Origin: Pseudomonadota bacterium
GTDB lineage: Bacteria; Chloroflexota; UBA5177
Direction: 5' to 3'
DNA length: 64,000 nucleotides
Assembly (NCBI GenBank): GCA_021324655.1
Contig: JAJPIP010000035.1
Coordinates: forward strand, 1 to 64,000
In this document: piece after piece, positions 17,096 to 27,961 of the stretch
Position numbering within the stretch: position 1 is the first letter of the stretch
Layout of the letters: each line of letters opens with the position of its first letter
Translations under genes and position numbers: made by a program
The notes under the pieces: model-generated
Seen by the model: the letters and a program-made list of their open reading frames with translations, nothing else
Told to the model about the DNA's origin: nothing
The model's database searches: none

Positions 17096-18541
17096 GTGCT
17101 ACGTCTGTTCTCCCTCCTCATCCTTCCACTGGCGGTTGCCTGGAGCAGCGGGGCGGCTGCTCCCTCGCCGGTGCCTCATCCTTTCCCGGCACCCCCGGTT
17201 CGCGCGCATGCCGCGGTGGTGATGGATGCCGCTACCGGTAAGGTGCTGATGGCGGTCAATCCTCATCTCCATCTGGCCATTGCCAGCACCACCAAGGTGA
17301 TGACGGCCGTACTGGCCCTGGAGCACGGCAAGCTCTCCGACCGCATCAAGGTTCCGGCCTCCGCCTTCAACTACGAGTGGGATGCCACCGTCATGGGCTT
17401 GAAAGCGGGTGAAACCGTCACCTTGCGTGATCTGCTCTACGGCCTGCTCTTGCCTTCCGGCGCTGATGCCGCGAACACCATCGCCATCCACTATGCCGGT
17501 AGCGAGTCGCGCTGGGTGAAATGGATGAATCAGAAGGCGGCGAGCCTCGGCATGCACGACACGCACTACCTCACCGCGCATGGGCTCGATACGCCCGGCC
17601 AGTACAGCTCCGCCGACGATCTGGCGCTCCTGGGCCGCTACGCCGCCGCGATCCCGCAGCTCGTCGCCATCACCGATACCCCGTCCTACACCTGGAACGG
17701 CCATGTCCTCCAGAATCTCAATCACGTCATCCGCTGGTATCCCGGCGCCGACGGCCTCAAGCCGGGCTATACCGATGCCGCCGGTATCTGCCAGCTCCTC
17801 GACGTGCACCGTGAGGGCAAGCACCTCATCGCCGCCATCCTCAATACGCCGGATGCCGTGATCGACGCGCGCGACGTCCTCAACTACGGCGTCGGCGATT
17901 TCACCTGGATCCAGACGGCCCTCGCCGGCGACAGTCCAACCCTCCAGATCAGTGGGACCGACGCGCGTGGTCCTTTCATCTACTTCCCCGCCTCCGGCCA
18001 CTATCTGCGCCCGCCCTTCCTGGCGGTCTACCAGAGCGACGGGTCGGTCCCGTCACTCGGCTTTCCGCGGACCGAGCCGGCCCGGCAGAACGGTGTCCTC
18101 ACGCAGTACTTCCAGAACGGTGCCCTTGCCGTCATCCACGGCGCCATCACGCGCCTGCCGCTCGGTCTCTCCGCCGTGACGGTGCCGACTCCGACGACCA
18201 CTCCTCCGGAAGGGACCGCCACGCCGCCGCGCGGCACGATCCACGCCCGCGGCAATGCCCGCAACACGACGGTCACGGCCGCCTTTCGGCACTACGCCGC
18301 TTCTCATCCCCGTCTCGGCGCGCCGGTCGGATCTCCCATCACCTTCGGACCGGATCCCGTTCAGGTCTACCGGTACGGCGCCCTGGTCTACGATCCCACC
18401 ACGCGCACCGTCTGGCTGCTGCCCCTCGGCGACCACGTCCTGGCGTCCGAGCACGTCCTTCCCAAAGGCAGCGGCAATGCCTACCCGCCGAATTTCGCGC
18501 CCCAGAAGCTCCTCAAGCAGATTGGCTGGCTGAGCGGATAG
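17096..18541 (+). CDS. Serine-type D-alanyl-D-alanine carboxypeptidase (S11), secreted
   Basis: Signal peptide; AIASTTKVMTAVLALE (SxxK), LPSGADAANT, GLKPGYTDAA (KxG region); GTG start. Confidence 0.88.
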   Translation: MLRLFSLLILPLAVAWSSGAAAPSPVPHPFPAPPVRAHAAVVMDAATGKVLMAVNPHLHLAIASTTKVMTAVLALEHGKLSDRIKVPASAFNYEWDATVMGLKAGETVTLRDLLYGLLLPSGADAANTIAIHYAGSESRWVKWMNQKAASLGMHDTHYLTAHGLDTPGQYSSADDLALLGRYAAAIPQLVAITDTPSYTWNGHVLQNLNHVIRWYPGADGLKPGYTDAAGICQLLDVHREGKHLIAAILNTPDAVIDARDVLNYGVGDFTWIQTALAGDSPTLQISGTDARGPFIYFPASGHYLRPPFLAVYQSDGSVPSLGFPRTEPARQNGVLTQYFQNGALAVIHGAITRLPLGLSAVTVPTPTTTPPEGTATPPRGTIHARGNARNTTVTAAFRHYAASHPRLGAPVGSPITFGPDPVQVYRYGALVYDPTTRTVWLLPLGDHVLASEHVLPKGSGNAYPPNFAPQKLLKQIGWLSG

Positions 18542-18544
18542 CGC

Positions 18545-18940
18545 GTCGCAACATACCGTCGGGGCCGCCTCCTGCCGTAGTGGGATCAGACAGGCCACCA
18601 TCCTCTGGTCGGGGCTGGCTCGTGGCGTCGTGGCATCGGACAGACCACCATCTCCCGGTCGGCACCGCCTCTTGTGTCTTGGCATCAGGGGGACCACCAT
18701 GCCTGGTCGGGACCGACTCCTGCCGCATTGACATCAGACGGGCCATCATCCACCTATCGGGACTGCCTCCTGACGTCTTGGCATCAGAGGGGTCACCATC
18801 CTCTGGTTGCGGCCGGCTCCCGACGTCTTGGCAGCAGAGGGACCACCATCCTCTGGTCATGGCCGCCTCGTGGCGTCTTGCCAGCAGAGGGACCACCCTG
18901 CCTGGTAGGGGCCGGCTCCTGCCGTGCCCGCCTTCTCCCT
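18545..18940. repeat. Tandem array of ~8 degenerate 50-bp units (locus 2, left arm)
   Basis: Anchors at 18593, 18643, 18692, 18741, 18791, 18841, 18891; same unit family as 8390..8787. Confidence 0.85.
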
Positions 18941-19047
18941 CGTGCCCATCCCTCGCGAGGCTTCCCGCCCTCTGTCTTCCGCCTGTCTGCCAATCCCGAC
19001 ATGAGGGAACGAGGGGCCAGGGCGGGCGCGGCAGGAGCCGGCCCCTA
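18906..19047. repeat. Inverted-repeat core of composite repeat, locus 2
   Basis: TAGGGGCCGGCTCCTGCCGTGCCCGCC (18906-18932) and near-perfect inverse at 19021-19047. Confidence 0.9.
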
Positions 19048-19262
19048 CGGCATGTCGTTGGGAAGGCAATGATGGTGTGGGGGTGAGACGATCGTCGGTG
19101 CGGGCACACCACATGGTTCGGATGTCAATAACCGTGTACGCCGTGAGACGATCGTTGGGACAGGCGACGCCGGATCCGACCCCGACGGCATATGGATGGG
19201 ATGTCAATGATGGTGTCTGCCGTGAGAGGATCGGCGAGGAGGACACGGCAGGAGCCGGCCCC
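19021..19262. repeat. Right arm of composite repeat, locus 2
   Basis: gtgagacgatcgt-type anchors at 19083, 19143, 19222; ends cggcaggagccggccccgacg at the 3' end of the M20 gene. Confidence 0.7.
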
Positions 19263-19266
19263 GACG

Positions 19267-20454
19267 TTATGTGGTGGCGGCATTGCCGGTCAGATGCCGG
19301 GCGATCGACGCATATCCCCGCGCGCCGGCCATCAGATCCTCCACGGTGATGTATTCGTCGACGCGGTGGGCCAGGGCCTCGTCACCCGGCCCGAAGCCGA
19401 TGGTCGGGATGCCGAGCCGACCGGCGGTGCCGCTCCCATTGGTGCAGAAGGCATAGTGGGTCAGCTCGCCCGGCAAGCCCACTGCCTGCAGTCCCTGGCG
19501 GCTCAGCCGTACGATTTGGGCATCCTCGCCGTAGAACCAGGCGGGAGCGAAGTTCGGCGCCACCACCCGGGCTCCGGTGTACGTCGTCAGATCGTCTTCG
19601 GCGATGCCGGCCTGTCCGGTAGCCGGGCTGCCCCGCAATGCATCCGCCATCGCCTCCTGGATCTCCCCCAGGACGCTCTCCGCGCTCTCGCCGGGTAGGG
19701 TGCGGCGATCGTAGGTGGCGACGGCGTAATCCGGCACGACGGAGAGCGCGGGATACGGGCGGGTCATGACGTCGGTCAGCACGAGGATGCCGGCGCCCAG
19801 GATCTGGTGGGTCGGGGGCCGAAACCGACGCAGCGCTGAGATGACGTCGACCAGAGCATCGGCCGCGTTCACTCCAAGTTCCGGGCGCGAGGAGTGGGTG
19901 GGCCGGCCGAAGGTCTCCACGCGGATCTCGGCGCGCCCGCGCTGTCCCCGGGCAACCTTGAGATTCGTGGCCTCGCCGATCACCACGTAATCCGGACGCA
20001 CGCGCCGGGCAATCTCTTCCAGGGCCGGGCCCTCGATCATCTCCTCGGCAATCGAGGCGGAAACGACCACCGTCCCGTTCTGCAGAGACGGCGCGAGGGC
20101 CGCGATGCCGTAGAGGGATGCGGCCAGCGGGCCCTTCATATCCATGGCGCCGCGGCCGTAGATGCGGTCTCCCACCCGTTCCCCGTCGGGATTCCGTGCC
20201 CAGGCAGCCGGATCGGTGACGCCGACCGTATCCATATGAGAGTCGATTAACACGGTTGGACCGGTGCCTGTTCCCACCCGTCCCGTCACATTGCCCAACC
20301 GGTCGACCTCGACCGCGAAGCCCAGCCGTTCCATCTCGGCCGTGACCAGGGAGGCGACTGCTCCCTCCTCACCGGACGGGCTGCGGGCGGCGAGGAGCCG
20401 CACCGTGAAGTCGACGAGCGCCACGGAGTCGATGACGTCAGGGGCGGCCGGCAT
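19267..20454 (-). CDS. M20-family peptidase/deacylase (YgeY/ArgE-like)
   Basis: [42 protein letters not shown]. Confidence 0.88.
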   Translation of the reverse strand: MPAAPDVIDSVALVDFTVRLLAARSPSGEEGAVASLVTAEMERLGFAVEVDRLGNVTGRVGTGTGPTVLIDSHMDTVGVTDPAAWARNPDGERVGDRIYGRGAMDMKGPLAASLYGIAALAPSLQNGTVVVSASIAEEMIEGPALEEIARRVRPDYVVIGEATNLKVARGQRGRAEIRVETFGRPTHSSRPELGVNAADALVDVISALRRFRPPTHQILGAGILVLTDVMTRPYPALSVVPDYAVATYDRRTLPGESAESVLGEIQEAMADALRGSPATGQAGIAEDDLTTYTGARVVAPNFAPAWFYGEDAQIVRLSRQGLQAVGLPGELTHYAFCTNGSGTAGRLGIPTIGFGPGDEALAHRVDEYITVEDLMAGARGYASIARHLTGNAATT

Positions 20455-20515
20455 GTCTCATCTTCTCGCACTATGGTGGGAGAACGGGAAACGATCCTTG
20501 GGGAGGAGGAGAACA

Positions 20516-22177
20516 ATGACCAGCTTGCCCAGCCGCACCATCGTGGAGGGGCTCGACCGGGCCGGTGCGCGCGCCATGCTGAAGGGAGCGGGCTACACAG
20601 ATGCCGATCTCGCTCGCCCTCTCATTGGCGTTGCCAACACCTGGATCGAGACCATGCCCTGCAACCTCGGTCTCCGTGGCCTCGCCCGCGATGCCAAGGC
20701 AGGGATCCGCGCTGCCGGCGGCACGCCGATGGAATTCAATACCGTCGCCATCTCGGACGGCGTGACGATGGGGACGGAAGGGATGAAGACCTCGCTGGTG
20801 AGCCGGGAGGTGATTGCCGACTCCATTGAGCTGGTGGCGCGGGGGCACATGTTCGACGCCCTCCTCTGCCTGGTGGGCTGCGACAAGACCATTCCCGCCG
20901 CCGCCATGGCACTGGCGCGTCTCGATCGTCCCGGCGTCATCCTCTACGGGGGATCCATCATGCCCGGCCGCTTCCATGGAACTGACGTCAGCATCGGCGA
21001 CGTGTACGAGGCGATCGGGAGCGCCGCGGCGGGACATATGACGCCCGAAGAGCTGGGTGAGCTGGAGAATGTGGCCTGTCCGGGTGCCGGTGCCTGCGGC
21101 GGGCAGTTTACCGCCAACACCATGGCAATGGTCATGGAAACGATCGGTCTCTCGCCGCTCGGCTTCAATGCCATTCCCGCCGTCGACGCCGCCAAGCAGC
21201 GCGTGGCGGAGGCGACCGGCACGCTCGTCATGCAGGTGCTGGAGGCCGATCGCCGCCCGCGGGAGATCCTCACCAAGCGCGCCTTCGAGAACGCGATTGC
21301 CGCCGTGGCGGCCAGCGGCGGCTCGACCAACGCCGTCCTCCACCTGCTGGCGCTCGCTCACGAGGCCGGCGTCGACCTGCACATCGACGAGATTGACGCC
21401 ATCAGCCGGCGCACGCCCCTGCTGGCCGATCTCAAGCCGGGCGGCCGCTTCATGGCGGTCGATCTCTACCGCGCCGGCGGCACCGGTGTGCTGCTTCGCC
21501 GGCTGATTGACGGGGGCTACGTGGATGGATCGGCTCTCACCGTCACCGGACAGACCCTGGCCGAGGAATGCGCCGCCGTGGCGGAGACGCCGGGGCAGGA
21601 AGTCGTGCTGCCGCTCGATCGGCCGCTGCGCGGCGAGGGTGGCCTGGTGATCCTGCGGGGGAACGTGGCGCCGGAGGGAGCGGTGGTAAAGGTGACGCAC
21701 CACACCCCGACCTTCCACCGCGGCCCGGCCCGTGTCTTTGATTGCGAGGAAGACGCCTTCCAGGCGGTGACCGGCGGGAGGATCCGTCCCGGCGATGTCG
21801 TCGTCATCCGCTATGAGGGGCCACGGGGCGGTCCGGGGATGCGCGAGATGCTGGCGGTCACCGGCGCCATCGTGGGCGAGGGGCTGGGCGAGTCGGTGGC
21901 GCTGGTCACCGACGGCCGGTTTAGCGGTGCCACCCGCGGCCTGATGATCGGGCACGTGGCGCCGGAAGCCGCCACGGGAGGACCGCTGGCCGCCCTCCGG
22001 GACGGCGACGTCATCACCATCGACGTCGAGCGACGGCAGCTGACGGCGGAGAACGTCGACCTCGCCGCCCGTTTGGCGGACTGGACGGCGCCGCCCCCGC
22101 ACTACATCCATGGAGTTCTGGCCAAGTACGCCGCGCTCGTCGGCTCGGCCTCGCAAGGGGCCGTCACTGCTCTGTGA
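20516..22177 (+). CDS. ilvD: Dihydroxy-acid dehydratase
   Basis: [66 protein letters not shown]; ggaggagga RBS before ATG 20516. Confidence 0.95.
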   Translation: MTSLPSRTIVEGLDRAGARAMLKGAGYTDADLARPLIGVANTWIETMPCNLGLRGLARDAKAGIRAAGGTPMEFNTVAISDGVTMGTEGMKTSLVSREVIADSIELVARGHMFDALLCLVGCDKTIPAAAMALARLDRPGVILYGGSIMPGRFHGTDVSIGDVYEAIGSAAAGHMTPEELGELENVACPGAGACGGQFTANTMAMVMETIGLSPLGFNAIPAVDAAKQRVAEATGTLVMQVLEADRRPREILTKRAFENAIAAVAASGGSTNAVLHLLALAHEAGVDLHIDEIDAISRRTPLLADLKPGGRFMAVDLYRAGGTGVLLRRLIDGGYVDGSALTVTGQTLAEECAAVAETPGQEVVLPLDRPLRGEGGLVILRGNVAPEGAVVKVTHHTPTFHRGPARVFDCEEDAFQAVTGGRIRPGDVVVIRYEGPRGGPGMREMLAVTGAIVGEGLGESVALVTDGRFSGATRGLMIGHVAPEAATGGPLAALRDGDVITIDVERRQLTAENVDLAARLADWTAPPPHYIHGVLAKYAALVGSASQGAVTAL

Positions 22178-22268
22178 TCAGGTCCTGCGCCTTGATCACC
22201 ATGGAGGCGCCGGGCTTGTCCCCACGCGAAAACGGCGACATCCAGGACAGGCGGCAGGACTAGCGCTC

Positions 22269-22766
22269 CTACGCATCGACTTCACTCAACTTTCCCGTGT
22301 GCACGTCATAGGTGAATCCCCGGACGCGCACGCCCGGGGGAATGAAGGGGCTGCCCTTGATGCGCGCCACATCATCCCGCACGCTCTGTTCGAGGTCGGC
22401 GAAGGGGAGGAAGTCGATGTGAGAGGCGTCTTCGCCGGTCTCCAGCGACAGTTTCCGTTGGAGATCTTCATTGGTGATGCTGAGCATGCCGCAATCGGTG
22501 TGATGGATGACAAGGTACTCGTTGGTCCCCAGGAGATGCGAGGAGATGATGAGGGAGCGGAGGGCGTCATCCGAGGCACGCCCGCCGGCGTTCCGAATCA
22601 CGTGGGCATCGCCCAGGCCGAGGCCCAGGAACGACGCGGGATCCAGACGCGCGTCCATGCACGTCACCACGGCGACCCGTCTGGCGGGAGGCGCCGGGAG
22701 ATCGCCCTGATCAAACCCCTCCGCAAATGTTCGGTTCGCCTGCAGTAAGTCATCGGTCACGGTCAT
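22269..22766 (-). CDS. Beta-carbonic anhydrase-like protein
   Basis: VVTCMDARLDP, VIRNAGGRASDDALRSL, IHHTDCGMLSITNED. Confidence 0.88.
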   Translation of the reverse strand: MTVTDDLLQANRTFAEGFDQGDLPAPPARRVAVVTCMDARLDPASFLGLGLGDAHVIRNAGGRASDDALRSLIISSHLLGTNEYLVIHHTDCGMLSITNEDLQRKLSLETGEDASHIDFLPFADLEQSVRDDVARIKGSPFIPPGVRVRGFTYDVHTGKLSEVDA

Positions 22767-22884
22767 TCTGCTTTCCTTCTCGCCGGCCCGCGATGGTGCC
22801 GATACCTGTGATGTTTTGCGCCTTCCCGGGTGAGCAGAGCGACGAAATCCGGGAGATCGGCCATCCGAGAATACCGCGAAACCC

Positions 22885-23268
22885 TTGACGTTTACCCATA
22901 CTCCTGCTACGGTGCACGACGTGATTGATATCGGTGCCGTGTGCGATCGGATGGCGCACAAGATCTATGACCAGCCCCTCAATCGCGCCCAGCTGGCCGA
23001 TGTGGCCACCGTGCTCCTCTTTGTCTGCCGAACCCTGCGCCACGACCTGAGTGATGATTCCTTCGGCCGCCTGGGTTGGCCGGATGCACGTCGCATGCTG
23101 GGACGTGTCGTGGCCTGCGAGCAGCGGCTCTTACATCTCGGGCGGCACTGGCAGACGTCCTCCGAGCCGGCCCTCGTGCGGACGGTCGATGACGTCATGC
23201 ACAAACTGGTCTCGGTGCTGGCCGTGCTGGAAGAGGGACAGACGCACGGCCATGACCGGGACGAGTAG
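22885..23268 (+). CDS. Hypothetical protein
   Basis: Intact 127-aa ORF in an otherwise unassigned gap. Confidence 0.45.
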   Translation: MTFTHTPATVHDVIDIGAVCDRMAHKIYDQPLNRAQLADVATVLLFVCRTLRHDLSDDSFGRLGWPDARRMLGRVVACEQRLLHLGRHWQTSSEPALVRTVDDVMHKLVSVLAVLEEGQTHGHDRDE

Positions 23269-23313
23269 GACGGCGCTCCGGCGCGGATCGCCGCCCTCGG
23301 GGCGACGTGAGAA

Positions 23314-23343
23314 ATGCCGCTGTCGGTTGACCGGCAGCGGCAT
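23314..23343. terminator. Long hairpin downstream of 22885..23268
   Basis: atgccgctg-t-cggt-tg-accg-g-cagcggcat. Confidence 0.45.
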
Positions 23344-23511
23344 GATTCCCGGGAAGGTTTTTGCGTGCTGAGCCCTCCCTATTCAGTTGTCGCTACTTCT
23401 AGTGCAGGATCCGGTCCAGGCTTGGCTGCGGACAGGCAAGCCCTCGTCCCCTTTCACTATGTCCCGATGCGGGGATAGGGGCATCAGGGAAATTACTGAG
23501 ATGATCGTCCA

Positions 23512-24525
23512 TCACCCCTTCTTCCCCTTTTTCTTGCGCTTCTTCTTTTTCCCCTGCAGGACGGGGACGATGCCGTGCTCGAAAATCGCGCCGTCGTAGG
23601 TTTTCGGCACCAACACGTTGAGTCCGTGGGGGACGGCGGAGAAGGCATAGCTGATCGGCCCGTCCTTATCCAGGTCAAGAACGCTACCGTCCAACTGAAG
23701 GGGCAGGGGTGAATCGGCCTGCACGGTGATCCTCGCGGCCCGATAGCACTCTGACGAGGCCTCGCTGGGCTGTCTGTGAATCACCAGCGAGGTGAGCTGA
23801 CGCACGGTGCTCAGGACACCGTCCGTGGTGAAGATGCACAGATCGAGCAGGCCATCGTCGACGTAGGCGTTCCGGGTGATCTCGGTGAAGCCGCCATAGT
23901 CCCGGGTATTGCCGACGACGATCTCGGAGACGGCACCATCCCATCGCACGCCATCCATGTTGATCTGAACCGGGACGGTCTGCAGTGCCGGCAGCGCCTC
24001 CGCCGCGGCGACACCGACGGCCAGCGGGCCGATCCGGTTCTTCAGTCCGCGCGAGGTATGCTGCATGACCGTTCCATCGGCCCCCAATCCCGCCATCATC
24101 AGGAAATGGTGGGTATGCTTCCCGTCGATCTCCACCTTGCCCAGATCCACCCGGACGCGCTCCGACACCATAAGCTGCATGGCTGCCACCCGCGAGCGCT
24201 GAGAGATCCCGATCTGCTTCGACCACACGTTCTCGGTGCCGCCTGGAATCGTACCGACCGCGACGTCACTCCCGGCCAGCGCGTCCACGATCTCGTTGAG
24301 CGTCCCGTCGCCTCCGCAGTTGACGATCGGATCGAACCCGTCCTTCACCGCCGTGCGGGCGAGACGGGCGGCATCGCCCTTCTCGTGTTTCTCGCGGACC
24401 TCGACCTCCCAGCCCTGGGCCGTCAGGATCGGCAGCGCCTCCTCCAGGTTGAACGTGTCGTCCTTCGAGCGCGCGTTGACGATCAGGCAGGTGCGGATCT
24501 GCCGGTCCTTCTTCTTGCCTCCCAC
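23512..24525 (-). CDS. Diacylglycerol/sphingosine kinase-family lipid kinase with Lys-rich tail
   Basis: VNCGGDGTLNEIVDAL, GTIPGGTENVWS; ends GKKKKRKKKGKKG. Confidence 0.88.
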   Translation of the reverse strand: MGGKKKDRQIRTCLIVNARSKDDTFNLEEALPILTAQGWEVEVREKHEKGDAARLARTAVKDGFDPIVNCGGDGTLNEIVDALAGSDVAVGTIPGGTENVWSKQIGISQRSRVAAMQLMVSERVRVDLGKVEIDGKHTHHFLMMAGLGADGTVMQHTSRGLKNRIGPLAVGVAAAEALPALQTVPVQINMDGVRWDGAVSEIVVGNTRDYGGFTEITRNAYVDDGLLDLCIFTTDGVLSTVRQLTSLVIHRQPSEASSECYRAARITVQADSPLPLQLDGSVLDLDKDGPISYAFSAVPHGLNVLVPKTYDGAIFEHGIVPVLQGKKKKRKKKGKKG

Positions 24526-24527
24526 GG

Positions 24528-25229
24528 CTACCGCTCATCCCGCGCCAGCAGGCGCGGCCAACGAGCGCGCGCCCAGAGATAGAGGTGAGCGAACAGCACC
24601 AACCAGAACGCCCCGTCCAGGGCGCCGCCGAGAGTATCACTCGGCCAGTGCTCGCCCTCCACGATCCGTGACAGGGGCATGAGCACGATGAGCGCGATCA
24701 AGACGATGCGAATCGCCCAGACCAGGGCGGGGTGGACGGCCCGGCGCACTTGAAATGTGAGGAAGAGAAACAGTCCGAAAACCGCCGTGGCATACGCGAC
24801 GTGTCCCGAGGGGAAGCTGTAGGACGATGTGATGTGCTGCAGAGGGTGCACACCGTAGCCCCATGGGCGTGGCCGATGATCCCACGCGCTCAAGAGATAC
24901 GTGGACACCGACTCCGCGGCCGCGGCGATCGGAATCACGATGGCATCGAGCCAGCGCCGGAGCAGCAGGAAGATGCCGATGATGAGCGCCAGCGTTATCA
25001 CGCTTGGGGTCGGCCAGTTGAGCGTGCTGATGCCCTCGAGCCCGGCCGTCAATAGGCCCTTGTGCAGGAGGGCATGCTGTACGTCGACCTCCATACCTAC
25101 ATCGCCAGGGAGCGGACCGGGATGCCCGCGGACGATCATTGACAGAGCCGCGAGAAGCGCGAGCAGCACGATCTCGAGGCCCAGGAACACAAACAGCGCC
25201 GGCCCTTGATGGCGGCTGGTGACGGTTAC
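24528..25229 (-). CDS. PAP2-family phosphatase, membrane
   Basis: SYSFPSGHVAYATAVFG, RIVEGEHWPSDTLGGAL; internal GTG start at 25229 proposed. Confidence 0.85.
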   Translation of the reverse strand, partial: VTVTSRHQGPALFVFLGLEIVLLALLAALSMIVRGHPGPLPGDVGMEVDVQHALLHKGLLTAGLEGISTLNWPTPSVITLALIIGIFLLLRRWLDAIVIPIAAAAESVSTYLLSAWDHRPRPWGYGVHPLQHITSSYSFPSGHVAYATAVFGLFLFLTFQVRRAVHPALVWAIRIVLIALIVLMPLSRIVEGEHWPSDTLGGALDGAFWLVLFAHLYLWARARWPRLLARDER

Positions 25230-25454
25230 CTCCCCACGCCGGCTTGCCGGTGCGCTCAATCCTTTCGCTCCTTCTCGAGTTGATGAAAGTCGTGCTTCTG
25301 TGCAACTCCTGCTGGTGACCTTTCTGCCGGCAGGAAGAGGGCCAAGCAGGGCAGCGAAGCACCGGGTCGTCACCGGAGCAGATGTCGACCGGTTTCCGGC
25401 TTGATGTCCGGCACACGGATCTGAATGTGAGGAGGGAGGGAGGGATACCGTCCG

Positions 25455-26720
25455 CTACGACACGGCCCCTTGCACACACGTGGCAGCACGATCCCGCAAC
25501 AACGTGCGCTCGCGAGCATTTTGGGTGAGGGCGGCCGCCCGCTCGAACTCGTCGCGCGCCTCATCCAGACGCCCAAGCTTCACCAGGAGGTCGCCACGCA
25601 CGCTCGGCAGGAGATGATACGCTCCCAGCGCCGGCACGGTCATCAGCTCGTCGACGATCTCCAGGGCCGCTGCCGGACCGAATGCCATCCCTATTGCGAC
25701 CGCACGGTTCAGCTCGATAACGGGGGACGGAGCGATCTGAGCCAGCGCGTCGTAGAGCGCGACGATCCGCTCCCAGTCGGTCTCCTCCGGTGTCCATGCT
25801 TGTGCGTGACAGGCGGCAATGGCGGCCTGAAGAGTATATGGACCGGGTGGGGAGCCAAGCTCCGTCGCACGCCGGAGTGCGTCTAGACCGCGCTGGATGA
25901 GGAGACGGTCCCAGCGCGAGCGGTCCTGATCGAGCAGCAGGATCGGCTCTCCCGTCGGACCCACCCGCGCCCGCAGGCGCGACGCCTGGATCTCCATCAG
26001 CGCAACCAGGCCGTGGACCTCAGGTTCTTCCGGTATCAGTCCAGCCAGGATCCGGCCAAGCCGGAGCGCATCCTCGCAGAGCGCGGGCCGGATCCAATCC
26101 TTGCCGGTGGTCGCGCTGTAGCCCTCATTGAAGATGAGATAGATCACCTCCAGCACCGACGCCAGGCGAGCGGGCAGTTCGGCCGTGCTCGGCACCTCAA
26201 AGGGGACATGCGCCTCCGCGAGGGCCCGCTTGGCCCGGACGATGCGCTGGGCAACGGTCGCAGTCGGGGTGAGAAAGGCGCGGGCGATCTCCTCCGTCGT
26301 CAGGCCTCCGAGCAAACGGAGCGTGAGGGCGACCTTCGCCTCACGAGACAACACCGGATGGCAGGCGATGAAGACCAGCCGCAGCAGATCATCGCCGATA
26401 TGGTCGTCGATCGCGTCGATGTCCGGCACACCGGGCGCTTCCTGCATCTCCAGTCCGCGCCCCAGTTCCTCGACCTTCTGCCGGAATCGCTCGTTCCGGC
26501 GGAACAGGTCGATCGCCCGATGCTTCGCGGTGGTCATGAGCCAGGCGCCCGGTTTCTCCGGGACACCTGGCTCCGGCCATTGCTCCAGCGCGGCGACGAG
26601 CGCATCCTGCGCAAGCTCCTCGGCGAGATCCACGTCGCGCACGATCCGGACGAGCCCCGCGATGAGCCGCGGCGCCTCTATCCGCCAGACGGCCTCGATC
26701 GCGTTGTGGGTTTCCGACAC
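25455..26720 (-). CDS. ECF42-type RNA polymerase sigma factor with C-terminal extension (DUF6596-like)
   Basis: DVDLAEELAQDALVAALEQWP, IDLFRRNERF, FNEGYSATTG, C-terminal helical repeats. Confidence 0.9.
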   Translation of the reverse strand: MSETHNAIEAVWRIEAPRLIAGLVRIVRDVDLAEELAQDALVAALEQWPEPGVPEKPGAWLMTTAKHRAIDLFRRNERFRQKVEELGRGLEMQEAPGVPDIDAIDDHIGDDLLRLVFIACHPVLSREAKVALTLRLLGGLTTEEIARAFLTPTATVAQRIVRAKRALAEAHVPFEVPSTAELPARLASVLEVIYLIFNEGYSATTGKDWIRPALCEDALRLGRILAGLIPEEPEVHGLVALMEIQASRLRARVGPTGEPILLLDQDRSRWDRLLIQRGLDALRRATELGSPPGPYTLQAAIAACHAQAWTPEETDWERIVALYDALAQIAPSPVIELNRAVAIGMAFGPAAALEIVDELMTVPALGAYHLLPSVRGDLLVKLGRLDEARDEFERAAALTQNARERTLLRDRAATCVQGAVS

Positions 26721-27145
26721 TACTGCTGTGCCTCGACTTGCGCGCGCAGATGCTGCTCCTGCTCCAGGATCTCGGGCGGCAGCGCCTCGGCCAGATCTTC
26801 CGCCTCATAGATCGGGCGTATCTCGACCTCACCTCCCTGGAAGGGGATGCGCTTCGCCCACTCGATCGCCTCGTCCTTGGATCGCACTTGCCACAGCCAG
26901 AATCCCGCGACCAGCTCCTTGGCCTCCGTGAAGGGCCCATCAATCACGGTCCGGTCCTTACCGGAGTACGCGATGCGGACGCCCTTCGAGCTGGGCTGGA
27001 GGCCATCGGCCGCAAGTAGCATGCCCGCCTTCACCAGTTCTTCGTTGAATCTCCCCATCTCCTCAAACTCCTCGGGAGACGGCAGAACGCCTACTTCCGA
27101 CTCCTCGTTGCCTTTGACCATCACCATAACTCGCATTGTCGTCAC
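26720..27145 (-). CDS. YCII/DGPF-domain protein
   Basis: VIDGPFTEAKELVAGFWLWQVRSKDEAIEWAKRIP; partner of the ECF42 sigma gene. Confidence 0.9.
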   Translation of the reverse strand: MTTMRVMVMVKGNEESEVGVLPSPEEFEEMGRFNEELVKAGMLLAADGLQPSSKGVRIAYSGKDRTVIDGPFTEAKELVAGFWLWQVRSKDEAIEWAKRIPFQGGEVEIRPIYEAEDLAEALPPEILEQEQHLRAQVEAQQ

Positions 27146-27469
27146 TCCTTGGAGAGTAATGTTGGATCTGGAGCGGATTTTCGGGCCGTCTGGATTGCCC
27201 GAACTCTCGCTCTATCAATACGTCGAACAAGTGGCGCGGAAATCGACATGCCCCGGATTCTCTCTTGAAGTTCGTGTCTCTGCCCAACGTGCCGGCCCCT
27301 GTCGACGGGAGACGGCTTCCTGTGCATCAGCTCCTTCTGCCGGGTCGAACCGCAAGCGCGCCATGGAGACGCGCGCTGTGTCGCGACGCGCGTCCTCGTG
27401 TCGCTCCTGAGCGTACCGGTTAGATGCGCGACGGAGCAGAGGTTTCGAGCGGTGCTAGCATCTGGCGCT

Positions 27470-27961
27470 ATGGCCCCAGCCCATCCCAATACCCGTCCGG
27501 GTATCGATTACATCGGCGTCTCGGTGGGCGCTCTTCTGGTCAACGATGACGGCGCGGTCTTTCTCTCCCGCCGCGGTCGGCAGGCAAGCAACGAGCGCGG
27601 CTGCTGGGAGACGCCGGGCGGCAAGGTCGGCTTTGGTGAGACCCTGGAAGACGCCGTGCGGCGCGAGATGCGTGAGGAGTACGGCATCGACATCGAGATC
27701 GTGGCGCAGTTTCCGGCCGAGGATCACCTGCTGCCGGAGGAGGGGCAGCACTGGGTGGCCACCACCTTCCTGGCCCGCCTGGCTCCCGGCTCCGAGCCGC
27801 GCATCCTGGAACCCGATAAGTGCGACGGCATCGGCTGGTTCCCGCTGGATGCGCTCCCCTCGCCGCTCTCCGCCATCACCCAGCGTGATCTGGTGGCGTA
27901 TCGGACATGTGTTGCGCGACAATGTATTGGAGGGATCGACGCCCAGGAGGGGATGTCGTGA
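27470..27961 (+). CDS. NUDIX hydrolase
   Basis: GGKVGFGETLEDAVRREMREEYGI Nudix box. Confidence 0.9.
   Translation: MAPAHPNTRPGIDYIGVSVGALLVNDDGAVFLSRRGRQASNERGCWETPGGKVGFGETLEDAVRREMREEYGIDIEIVAQFPAEDHLLPEEGQHWVATTFLARLAPGSEPRILEPDKCDGIGWFPLDALPSPLSAITQRDLVAYRTCVARQCIGGIDAQEGMS

Noticed and set aside
18513-19246. ORFs of 129-199 aa in the second repeat array
   Set aside because: Same reason; no recognisable domain, all frames open because of high GC
20471-22156. 561-aa minus-strand ORF opposite ilvD
   Set aside because: Antisense shadow ORF of a strongly conserved plus-strand gene
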